From assembly GCA_947464365.1 (NCBI GenBank), contig CANHWS010000072.1:1-13224 (forward strand): 13,224 bases of DNA. Reading direction: 5' to 3'. Both the position numbers and the translations under genes were made by a program. Origin of the DNA: Cytophagaceae bacterium. Lineage in GTDB: Bacteria; Bacteroidota; Bacteroidia; Cytophagales; Flexibacteraceae. Shown piece after piece: positions 1 to 6,491 of the stretch (position 1 is its first letter; each line of letters opens with the position of its first letter). The notes below the pieces were generated by a model. It was given only the letters and a program-made list of their open reading frames with translations. It ran no database searches and was not told the origin of the DNA.

Positions 1-1
1 G

Positions 2-1987
2 GCAGTCTATTTCAAAGGTGTCAATAGACATGAGTTTGACGCCAACAAGGGGAGGACCTGTTCTCGTGCAGATATGATTAAGGACCTAGTCCTGATGAAG
101 CAGCATAACATCAACGCTGTCAGGACTTGCCACTATCCTAACGATCCGCTCTGGTATCAACTTTGTAATCAGTATGGCATCTTGGTCTGGGACGAAGCCA
201 ACATCGAAAGTCACGAGTTATGGGCCCACAAAAAGGTCTATGTTGGAGACCTACCAATTTGGCGTAAGCCGATCCAAGAGCGCGGCCTTAATATGTTGGC
301 ACGTGATAAAAACTTGACATGTGTGGTCGTTTGGAGCATGGGGAACGAAACAGGTGCAGGCCAGAACTTTGATAGCCTTTATGCAGCTATGAAGTCAAAG
401 GACCCAACACGACCAATCCATTATGAAAGCTTAAATCCCGCATACGCCCTAAGGCTTTGTAAGTATGACATCATCAGCTGTATGTACCCCAGCGCCGCCT
501 GGATGACCCAGCTCATGCGGATGGATGCAAGTCGTCCGGTTATCGTTTGCGAATATGCACACACCATGGGAAATAGTGGAGGCAACCTGCGCGACTATTG
601 GGATACGATATATGCCTACCCTCGAATGCAAGGTGCCTTTGTTTGGGATTGGGTTAACCAGGGGCTCAAATTCCCCCGAAAGGATGGAAAAGGGACCATC
701 CTAGAATATAGCAACTACAAAGGTGATGCTGGCAATGATGGCCTAATAGATCCTGACCGCAAGCCTGAGCCTGAGATCATCGAGCTCAAAAAAGTGCACC
801 AGAATGTCTTTATAACCCAGCCAGACCCCGCAAGGCAAGAGTATGTAATCAAAAACGATTTTCGCTTTATCAACACGGCATTGTTTGATTTTCATTGGCG
901 GATCGTTAGCCCCAACCCAGTGTCAGGGCCTCATCATCAGCGGATCCCGGGTATTGAACTGGAGCCCGGTAAGTCAACCAAATTTGTGTTACCCGTTGTC
1001 CCACCTAATGGCAGCCATGTCGAGTTTAGTGTGACACTCAAAGCCAGAACTACTTGGGCTGAAAAAGGACATGAGATTGCGTGGGAGCAGTTTGCGGTCG
1101 GTCAGTATCAACCCATAGCAGGCACTGAAGCGAATACCTCTCAAACAGAAAACCAAAAGACCATAACCATCTCCTCAGGCAATCAATCCATCACGATTGA
1201 CAAAACCACAGGAAATGCCACAAGCTATAAAAAAGCAGGGCAGGAGCTCTTCTTGACACCGCTGACATCCAACTATGCGCGTTCGGCCACCAATAATGAT
1301 GTTGGTGGTGGGACACGATCTTTTGCCCACTTCTGGACCAAAAAAGGGCTCAGCAACATGACCCCTACAAATGTTACCTACCAATTAAAGGGGAGTAGCG
1401 TTACCATATCTCGTGTTATGAAGGGTAGCGGAGATAAAGGTGCTAACATGAGCGAGACCATCACCTACACTGCAACTCCAAAGGGAATAATGATCGATTT
1501 CAAAACAGTTGCTGATACCGGTGTTGTTTCTTATCCGCGGATTGGCCTTAAGGTAGGTCTGGTCAAAGCTATAAGCAAGGCTAATTGGTATGGCCGTGGC
1601 CCGCACGAAACTTATTGGGATCGGAAAACTGGGGCAAAGTATGGAACTTACTCTGCCAGCATTGCAGACCTGCATACCGACTACATGGACCCTCAAGAAA
1701 ATGGCAATCGGGCCGATGTTCATCGTCTTACTATGAGTGGAGCCAATGGCGCATCCCTCAAAATCGAAGGGACAACACCATTTAACTTTGGCTACCACCC
1801 ATATACCGATGCACAGCTTGATGCTGCAACTTACCCATACCAAGTCAAGAATAGCCCTTTCAACACCCTAACCATTGACCTCAATCAGATGGGAGTTGGC
1901 GGCGATGATAGTTGGTCTCCTAGAGTCCACAAGGAGTTTCAGCTAGTGCCAGGGACCTACCAAATGGCCTTTTGGTTATTGCCATAG
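2..1987 (+). CDS. lacZ: Beta-galactosidase, GH2 family, LacZ type (5' end outside window)
   Basis: Hydrolyses terminal beta-galactosides, or related glycosides, by the retaining mechanism of glycoside hydrolase family 2. The frame is open from position 2, and the residues before the first ATG (position 74) still match the family (GVNRHEFDA), so the gene begins upstream; 661 residues are visible. In this numbering the catalytic barrel shows NAVRTCHYP (38-46), WDEAN (63-67), the acid/base Glu116 in SMGNE, and the nucleophile Glu184 in CEYAHTMGN. The later part matches the LacZ small-chain domain 5: WYGRGPHETYWDR, then GVGGDDSWS (631-639), whose Trp638 corresponds to substrate-stacking Trp999 of E. 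coli LacZ. Both catalytic residues are intact. The signal peptide and N-terminal jelly-roll lie outside the window, so localisation cannot be judged. True specificity may be other than lactose. The ybbR-like start follows 29 bp after the stop. Confidence 0.95.
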   Translation, partial: AVYFKGVNRHEFDANKGRTCSRADMIKDLVLMKQHNINAVRTCHYPNDPLWYQLCNQYGILVWDEANIESHELWAHKKVYVGDLPIWRKPIQERGLNMLARDKNLTCVVVWSMGNETGAGQNFDSLYAAMKSKDPTRPIHYESLNPAYALRLCKYDIISCMYPSAAWMTQLMRMDASRPVIVCEYAHTMGNSGGNLRDYWDTIYAYPRMQGAFVWDWVNQGLKFPRKDGKGTILEYSNYKGDAGNDGLIDPDRKPEPEIIELKKVHQNVFITQPDPARQEYVIKNDFRFINTALFDFHWRIVSPNPVSGPHHQRIPGIELEPGKSTKFVLPVVPPNGSHVEFSVTLKARTTWAEKGHEIAWEQFAVGQYQPIAGTEANTSQTENQKTITISSGNQSITIDKTTGNATSYKKAGQELFLTPLTSNYARSATNNDVGGGTRSFAHFWTKKGLSNMTPTNVTYQLKGSSVTISRVMKGSGDKGANMSETITYTATPKGIMIDFKTVADTGVVSYPRIGLKVGLVKAISKANWYGRGPHETYWDRKTGAKYGTYSASIADLHTDYMDPQENGNRADVHRLTMSGANGASLKIEGTTPFNFGYHPYTDAQLDAATYPYQVKNSPFNTLTIDLNQMGVGGDDSWSPRVHKEFQLVPGTYQMAFWLLP

Positions 1988-2016
1988 CCAACCAACCAGG
2001 TTCAAAACTCAGGACA

Positions 2017-2970
2017 ATGCAGACATCCAGATGGGAAATTTTCAAAGGGCAGATTAGGCGCTCCGTTATCCAGAAATCCACCACAGAGTGGTCAGTGGTA
2101 GGAGTTTGCCTCCTGCTGGCGGCCTCAGTCTGGCTGATTGCAGCATTGAGTAAAACCTACAGCTATAACATCAGTTTGCCTGTTCGGTTTGATGTTGACA
2201 AGGAGGCTTTTGTGTCTTCCGGACCCATTCCGAAACGCGTAAAGCTGAAGGTCACAGGCATTGGTTGGAGTTTGGTTAAGCACCAGCTTGGTGTAAGTAA
2301 GTCTCAGCTTGTCATAAAGCCCGAGTTCATGTACCGAGACGGAACGGCAATCGTGACCAGCAAACACATTTACGAAAGTGCCAGCCAGCAGTTGCCAGAT
2401 TTGTTGGTAGCCTACGCCTTAGCCGACTCGGTAAGTGTGCAATTCTACCCGATCCTGAAGATCAATTTGCCGTTAGCAGTTTCGACCAACAGCATACAAG
2501 TGGCCGAAGACAAAGCTGTTACAAGTCTTGTTCTAGTCCACCCAACCAAGATAGAGGTGCGTGGCCTAGCCGAAGACCTAAAGGCATTGCCAGCTGTCTA
2601 TTCCCTAGAGCTCGCTGGCAAAAACTATGACACTGATGTTGAGGAAGTTGTTGGCCTTGATATCAAACCCTATCCCAAGCTTAAGTTTGCACAAGCGGAG
2701 GCATTAGTTAGTTTCAAAGTTGGCAAGTTGGTAGGTTGGCAACGGAGCATTAAGGTCGAAAACCAGACTGGCTTAGCCTTAGCTAGGGATAGTGTTACGG
2801 TCTTCTGTCAAATGGATGAAAGGTTAATTTCAGTCATTAGATCAGACAGTTTCCGTGTGGTTGCCTCTGGGGTTAAGGGTCAGCCATGGGCTACCATCAG
2901 GCTAAAACACCAACCCAGCAATGTGATTAACCCGATCATCATAAACCCTAGTATTGCATTGATGCCCTAG
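2017..2970 (+). CDS. YbbR/CdaR-like membrane protein
   Basis: Probable single-pass membrane protein with an extracytoplasmic region of YbbR-type beta modules (317 aa). A hydrophobic helix lies at about residues 26-44 (WSVVGVCLLLAASVWLIAAL), followed by SYNISLPVRFDV and then repeated beta-rich segments, typical of the YbbR layout. In Firmicutes the relative CdaR modulates the diadenylate cyclase CdaA. In Bacteroidota a YbbR-like gene commonly sits just before coaE, as here, and its function there is not settled. I chose the ATG at 2017. An upstream TTG at 1972 would overlap the beta-galactosidase end and add 15 residues lacking family character. No Shine-Dalgarno sequence is evident. The 68-bp gap to coaE suggests co-transcription. 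The family call is fairly firm; a role in cyclic-di-AMP signalling is only by analogy. Confidence 0.8.
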   Translation: MQTSRWEIFKGQIRRSVIQKSTTEWSVVGVCLLLAASVWLIAALSKTYSYNISLPVRFDVDKEAFVSSGPIPKRVKLKVTGIGWSLVKHQLGVSKSQLVIKPEFMYRDGTAIVTSKHIYESASQQLPDLLVAYALADSVSVQFYPILKINLPLAVSTNSIQVAEDKAVTSLVLVHPTKIEVRGLAEDLKALPAVYSLELAGKNYDTDVEEVVGLDIKPYPKLKFAQAEALVSFKVGKLVGWQRSIKVENQTGLALARDSVTVFCQMDERLISVIRSDSFRVVASGVKGQPWATIRLKHQPSNVINPIIINPSIALMP

Positions 2971-3038
2971 CAGGGAGTTTGCAGCCAAGCGCACAAGGCA
3001 TCCACATTAGGATTAACAACATCAAAGATCAAGACCAG

Positions 3039-3659
3039 ATGTACCAAGTAGGCATAACCGGCAATATGGGAAGTGGCAAAAGCCTCGTCTGTAGCCTATT
3101 TGCCCTGATTGGTCGGGTCCCGATCTATGACGCCGACTCTGAGGCAAAAGTCATGATGCACGACGATCCTGAAATCAAACCCCAGATTCTAGATTTGTTT
3201 GGGTCCCGTGCCTATACCCCCGGAGGTGACCTAGATCGCAAGTATATTGGCGATATGGCCTTTGGTGATCCTGATAAACTTGCGGCACTTAATGCAATTG
3301 TCCACCCGGCAAGCATTGCTCGTTATGAGCGATGGCTTGTTTGTCAGACTGCTCTCTTCACCATTAAAGAGGCAGCTCTGCTGATTGAAGCTACCAAATG
3401 GCAGACACTAGATGCCATCATTGTTGTAACAGCACCTGAGGATATACGGCTCCAACGTGTGATTGTGCGAGATTCTCATCGCAGCTCAGAGCAGATTAAC
3501 CAGATTTTTGCCAATCAGATGCCAGAGGCAGAAAAAGTTGCCAAAGCCACTTATGTGATCAATAATGATGGCAAGACAGCGTTATTGCCACAGGTCTTGG
3601 CAATTGACGCAGCCATCAACCAAGCTGCACTTGCCAAAGTCCAAATCAATACCGCATAA
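3039..3659 (+). CDS. coaE: Dephospho-CoA kinase
   Basis: Last step of coenzyme A synthesis: ATP-dependent phosphorylation of the 3'-hydroxyl of dephospho-CoA, in the cytoplasm. The 206-aa length is usual for CoaE. The P-loop GNMGSGKS is at residues 8-15, the conserved DAD acidic motif at 31-33, the HP of NAIVHPA at 89-90, and the core strand before the lid appears as LLIEA (114-118). TAPEDIRLQR (131-140) is the typical lid-proximal segment. I chose the ATG at 3039 because the protein then starts MYQVGITG, as in the family. An in-frame TTG at 2979 would add 20 unrelated residues. The stop is TAA, one of only two in the window. A small hairpin follows at 3664-3677. The ybbR-coaE pairing is a recurrent Bacteroidota arrangement. 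Confidence 0.95.
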   Translation: MYQVGITGNMGSGKSLVCSLFALIGRVPIYDADSEAKVMMHDDPEIKPQILDLFGSRAYTPGGDLDRKYIGDMAFGDPDKLAALNAIVHPASIARYERWLVCQTALFTIKEAALLIEATKWQTLDAIIVVTAPEDIRLQRVIVRDSHRSSEQINQIFANQMPEAEKVAKATYVINNDGKTALLPQVLAIDAAINQAALAKVQINTA

Positions 3660-3663
3660 GCTT

Positions 3664-3677
3664 GGTTGGCGGCAACC
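3664..3677 (+). other. Small hairpin after coaE
   Basis: GGTTG / CAACC form a perfect 5-bp stem around the loop GCGG, beginning four bases after the coaE stop. No T-run follows, so it is not an intrinsic terminator. It might affect mRNA processing or stability, or be chance, since stems this short are common. The rest of the coaE-ctlX gap (to 3754) is C- and A-rich with no other structure that I see. Confidence 0.3.
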
Positions 3678-3754
3678 GATATTCTCCAATGCCAGCCTAC
3701 AAACACTACCAATTCACGAACTTCACCACCCCCACCCAAAAAGCTACACCAACG

Positions 3755-4696
3755 ATGCCTGCACAACTTACTAATACCGTCTTGATGGTCCGTCCGGTTG
3801 ACTTTGGCTTTAATGTCGAGACAGCAACCGACAACGCCTTTCAGCGCCAACCTAGTGCATCTGCTACCGAGCTCAAACGTCTCGTGCTCGAGGAGTTTGA
3901 TGAGGCGGTCGTTAAGCTGATCCAAGCAGGGATCAAGGTCCTAGTCCTTGAAAAGGGTGACGGATTGCCGACAATGCCCGATGCAGTGTTCCCCAACAAC
4001 TGGTTTAGCACAAGGCATGATGGCACCGTTGTACTTTATCCGATGGCAGCACCTAACCGCCGAATTGAGCGCCTTCAGTACCCCGCCGTCGAGCGACTGC
4101 TGATCAGCAAGGGCTTTGCGCTTAGCTCCGTCCTGACCATTGGCCCGAGTGTAAGCGAAGAAAAGTTTTTCCTTGAAGGGACCGGCAGCCTTATTATTGA
4201 TCACGAACTTAATCGGGTCTATGCTAGTATTTCGCCCCGGACCACCTTGCATCAGCTCAATAACTATGCAGCCAAGTTTGGCTACGAGCTAATTACCTTT
4301 GATGCCTTCGATGCAGCTGGTCAGCCATTCTACCATACCAATGTTGTCCTGAGTATCGGAGACCGTTTTGCTGTGGTCTGTGCTGATGCCATTCCAGAAT
4401 CTCAGCGTGCAAACGTCATCCAGAAGTTGGGCGAAGGTCGGGAGGTCATCACTTTGAGTTTTCAGCAGACGCAGGCATCGTTTTGTGCCAATGTCTTACA
4501 ATTGGCCGGACCAGCAGGCGAGACTCCCAGGATCGTAATGAGCCAAACAGCCTTTAACGGATTTTCGGGAGGGCACAAGGCGCGACTTGAACAGTATGGA
4601 CAGCTGGTGCCGCTTAATATCCCGAACATTGAGCTTGTGGGTGGAGGAAGTGCCCGCTGTATGCTGGCTGAGATTTTCCTGCCAAACTACAACTAG
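3755..4696 (+). CDS. ctlX: CtlX-type citrulline/arginine hydrolase (guanidino-group modifying enzyme family)
   Basis: Member of the arginine deiminase / dimethylarginine dimethylaminohydrolase fold, which attacks guanidino or ureido carbons through a catalytic cysteine. With the ATG at 3755 the protein has 313 residues. Visible motifs are PDAVFPNNW (75-83), FFLEGTGS with acidic Glu141, FYHTNVV containing the likely catalytic His194, and GGGSARCML with the likely nucleophile Cys302 near the C-terminus, so the active site looks complete. The pattern fits the Bacteroidota group annotated as citrulline-utilisation hydrolase CtlX or arginine-deiminase-related; the exact substrate cannot be read from sequence. 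No arginine-pathway neighbour is present. Upstream in-frame starts exist (TTG 3662, ATG 3689), but that extension is low-complexity and unlike the family. The stop overlaps the stop of the convergent lipoprotein gene within one CTAG. Confidence 0.85.
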   Translation: MPAQLTNTVLMVRPVDFGFNVETATDNAFQRQPSASATELKRLVLEEFDEAVVKLIQAGIKVLVLEKGDGLPTMPDAVFPNNWFSTRHDGTVVLYPMAAPNRRIERLQYPAVERLLISKGFALSSVLTIGPSVSEEKFFLEGTGSLIIDHELNRVYASISPRTTLHQLNNYAAKFGYELITFDAFDAAGQPFYHTNVVLSIGDRFAVVCADAIPESQRANVIQKLGEGREVITLSFQQTQASFCANVLQLAGPAGETPRIVMSQTAFNGFSGGHKARLEQYGQLVPLNIPNIELVGGGSARCMLAEIFLPNYN

Positions 4697-5229
4697 TCTT
4701 TAATTGGTTCACCTGGCTGCTCAGTGATAATCATCATAACCGCATCCTTGATGGTTTGTTGCATTTTTAGCAAATCGTCGGGGATGTTGGCAGCCGTCTC
4801 TATTGTTTTTACTTTGCCTCCGCTTCGATAGGTGATCTTGGTAACGGGAAAGTCAGGTGCCAAACCATAATCATCCTTAAGTGTCATCGGTTTGATCGTC
4901 TCAAGTGCCGTGACTAAGTCTTTGACGAGGTCAGCCTTAATGGTGTAGCGATATTTTCCGATCACCTTGGTATGGGCTATGCCCTCAAAGTCCATTTGCC
5001 CTGCCATGTAAAATGAGGCCTTGTATGCAGGACACTTGCCGAAACAAGGACCTAGTTCCAGCTCCAGTACAGGAGCGATTTCTTTCTTGGGGGTAGCTAT
5101 TTTGTCAGGAGCCTTTTCTTGCTTTTTGCTTTTGCAAGATGCCGTTATGGTCAATAAGGATAACAGGCACAATATCCCGAACATTGGCACAATACGGATA
5201 AATAGTTGTCGTTGCGGTATCAGTAGCAT
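4693..5229 (-). CDS. DUF6438-type lipoprotein
   Basis: Predicted lipoprotein of 178 aa. A positively charged start (residues 8-12) leads to a hydrophobic stretch and the lipobox TASC, with lipidated Cys32. The mature N-terminus is lysine-rich (CKSKKQEK) and lacks the acidic signal that sends Bacteroidota lipoproteins to the cell surface, so I infer a periplasm-facing anchor. The core carries GPCFGKCPAY (60-69), the hallmark of DUF6438, then FYMAGQMDFEG and a beta-rich tail. Cys62 and Cys66 could form a disulfide. No function is known to me. I chose the ATG at 5229; a GTG at 5238 and an ATG at 5184 are alternatives, and the last would remove the basic residues of the signal. It is divergent from the coiled-coil gene and convergent with ctlX. 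Confidence 0.75.
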   Translation of the reverse strand: MLLIPQRQLFIRIVPMFGILCLLSLLTITASCKSKKQEKAPDKIATPKKEIAPVLELELGPCFGKCPAYKASFYMAGQMDFEGIAHTKVIGKYRYTIKADLVKDLVTALETIKPMTLKDDYGLAPDFPVTKITYRSGGKVKTIETAANIPDDLLKMQQTIKDAVMMIITEQPGEPIKD

Positions 5230-5261
5230 ATATTGCACCTTGAAGTTTGTGTAGTGACGAA

Positions 5262-5279
5262 TAATATTTCGTAATATTA
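5262..5279. promoter_or_regulatory. Inverted repeat in the divergent region
   Basis: TAATATT-TCGT-AATATTA is a perfect 7-4-7 inverted repeat, which can also be read as two direct TAATATT copies ten bases apart. It sits in the 88-bp region between the minus-strand lipoprotein and the plus-strand coiled-coil gene. A TTTG at 5246-5249 lies 22 bp before a TAATATTA that only loosely resembles the Bacteroidota -7 box, so the repeat may overlap the plus-strand promoter. It could be an operator for either or both genes. Being AT-rich and short, it could also be chance. Confidence 0.35.
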
Positions 5280-5317
5280 CTGTTTAGGTTCACTTCCACA
5301 CTAAGTAAACTCGCAAG

Positions 5318-6244
5318 ATGTCAGAAAAAAGTCAGAATAACGGACGTACCTCCCTTGTAATTGGGTTGGTCCTGCTCCTGTTAGGCCTCAATGGTTACCT
5401 GTTCTACCTTAACCAGAATGGCAACCAAAAGATCGCCCAGCAACAAGACACCATCAAAACAAAGGACATTACCATTGCCTTAGCCAAAGACAATGCAGAC
5501 TCCTTGACCTCGGAGCTTGATGCTAAAATAGAGCAGATCCAGCGCCTAGGTGGAGACACAACAGAGCTTCACCAGACACTTTTGAAGCTCCGCAAGGACC
5601 TAAGGTCAGCACGCGGTGCACGTGCTGGGGATCTGAAAAAGATCGCAGATCTTAATGATCGTATCGAGGACTATATCACCGAGCTCAGCAAAAAGGACGA
5701 AGAAATATCGACCCTTAAAAAAGAACGTGAGTCAATCTATAGCGACAATCAGAACCTCAAGACCAATATCGCACGACGTGATGACTCCTTGAGTCGTTTG
5801 GCAACTGTCCAGAAACAACTAGACGAAAAGATCCGGCTGGCCCAGATCCTACGCGCGGAAGGCATACAAGTTTCGGTCATCGATCGTGGAGGCAAAGAGC
5901 GTAAAGAAGATCGGTATCGTGCCAGTAAGATAGACAAGCTAAAGGTAGTGTTCAGCTTTGCTGATAACAAAGTCGCTAAGGTCGAAAGTAAGGATGTTAT
6001 GTTGCGCGTCATCGAACCAGAAGGTAGCAGCCTCAGTGATGCTAGCCAAGGAGGTGGTTCGCTCCGGACCCGTGAGGGTAAAGAAGTACCGTTCACGACA
6101 AAACAATCCATTATGTTCGACAACAGCCATGCGCCACAGACTTTCGTATGGACTAAAGGTTCAGAGTATAAGAGTGGTACCCACACCATCGAGATCTGGT
6201 GCGAAGGCAACATGATGGGCAGTGGAACATTGGTTGTACGCTAG
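5318..6244 (+). CDS. Single-pass membrane protein with long coiled coil and C-terminal beta domain
   Basis: I recognise the architecture, common in Bacteroidota hypothetical proteins, but no named function. Of 308 residues, about 12-30 form a transmembrane helix (SLVIGLVLLLLGLNGYLFYL). About 38-185 is a charged heptad-rich coiled coil (KKIADLNDRIEDYITELSKK and similar). About 190-308 is a globular, probably beta-sandwich domain: VSVIDRGGKERKEDRYRAS, then DKLKVVFSFADNKVA, then TIEIWCEGNMMGSGTLVVR. The N-terminus before the helix is short and polar with few positive charges, and no signal cleavage site is evident, so a signal anchor placing the coil and C-terminal domain in the periplasm is my inference. 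Such proteins are often misannotated as SMC or chromosome-segregation proteins because of the coil; there is no ATPase here. It is monocistronic, with a divergent upstream region and a strong terminator downstream. Confidence 0.75.
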   Translation: MSEKSQNNGRTSLVIGLVLLLLGLNGYLFYLNQNGNQKIAQQQDTIKTKDITIALAKDNADSLTSELDAKIEQIQRLGGDTTELHQTLLKLRKDLRSARGARAGDLKKIADLNDRIEDYITELSKKDEEISTLKKERESIYSDNQNLKTNIARRDDSLSRLATVQKQLDEKIRLAQILRAEGIQVSVIDRGGKERKEDRYRASKIDKLKVVFSFADNKVAKVESKDVMLRVIEPEGSSLSDASQGGGSLRTREGKEVPFTTKQSIMFDNSHAPQTFVWTKGSEYKSGTHTIEIWCEGNMMGSGTLVVR

Positions 6245-6276
6245 GCAAAGTGTTCAATATGATTCTAATCAAAAGT

Positions 6277-6308
6277 GGGTCTGCTAGGTTGCTAGTAGGC
6301 CCGTTTTT
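6277..6308 (+). terminator. Rho-independent terminator after the coiled-coil gene
   Basis: GGGTCTGCTA pairs with TAGTAGGCCC (10 bp, two G-T wobbles) across the 6-nt loop GGTTGC, followed directly by GTTTTTG. The stem begins 33 bp after the stop at 6244 and separates this gene from the four-gene unit that begins beyond it. Confidence 0.85.
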
Positions 6309-6329
6309 GTTTCCATCGAAAGGGCAAAG

Positions 6330-6359
6330 TTGGCCAACTATGCAGTGTATTTATATTTG
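6330..6359 (+). promoter_or_regulatory. Candidate Bacteroidota promoter P1 of the four-gene unit
   Basis: TTG at 6330-6332 and TATATTTG at 6352-6359 match the Bacteroidota form TTG - about 19-21 bp - TAnnTTTG, with 19 bp between the boxes and a perfect -7 box. It lies just after the preceding terminator and about 130 bp before the 6492 start. The -33 box is part of the palindrome TTGGCCAA (6330-6337). Confidence 0.6.
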
Positions 6360-6389
6360 CCCCATGGTCATGGCCAGGAACTAAATTTG
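6356..6389 (+). promoter_or_regulatory. Candidate overlapping promoter P2
   Basis: A second perfect -7 box, TAAATTTG, is at 6382-6389. The only suitable TTTG upstream (6356-6359, 22 bp before it) is the end of the P1 -7 box, so the two promoters would share bases and exclude one another. Between them is a run rich in CATGG/CCATG half-palindromes. It is weaker than P1 because the spacing is at the long end. Confidence 0.45.
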
Positions 6390-6491
6390 CGATCCTGCCT
6401 CCAAGCAATGCTATTCTTCTGATCACCAACCTATTGAGGATATAGGGTCTTGATCTAGTAAATCCTAAATCCAGCTGTTGTCAATCTGCCC

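Noticed and set aside
74..76. ATG at 74 as the beta-galactosidase start
   Set aside because: The 24 residues before it already match the GH2 family, so the frame is cut by the window edge rather than starting here.
1385..1843. Minus-strand ORF of 152 codons inside the beta-galactosidase gene
   Set aside because: It lies opposite strongly conserved LacZ domain 5 coding sequence, and its translation has no recognisable family, signal or motif; it is a shadow.
3551..3925. Minus-strand ORF spanning the coaE end and ctlX start
   Set aside because: It overlaps two well-supported plus-strand genes and has no recognisable content.
5749..6213. Minus-strand ORF of 154 codons opposite the coiled-coil gene
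   Set aside because: The composition is serine/leucine/arginine-rich as expected from antisense of a lysine/glutamate-rich coil; no independent support.
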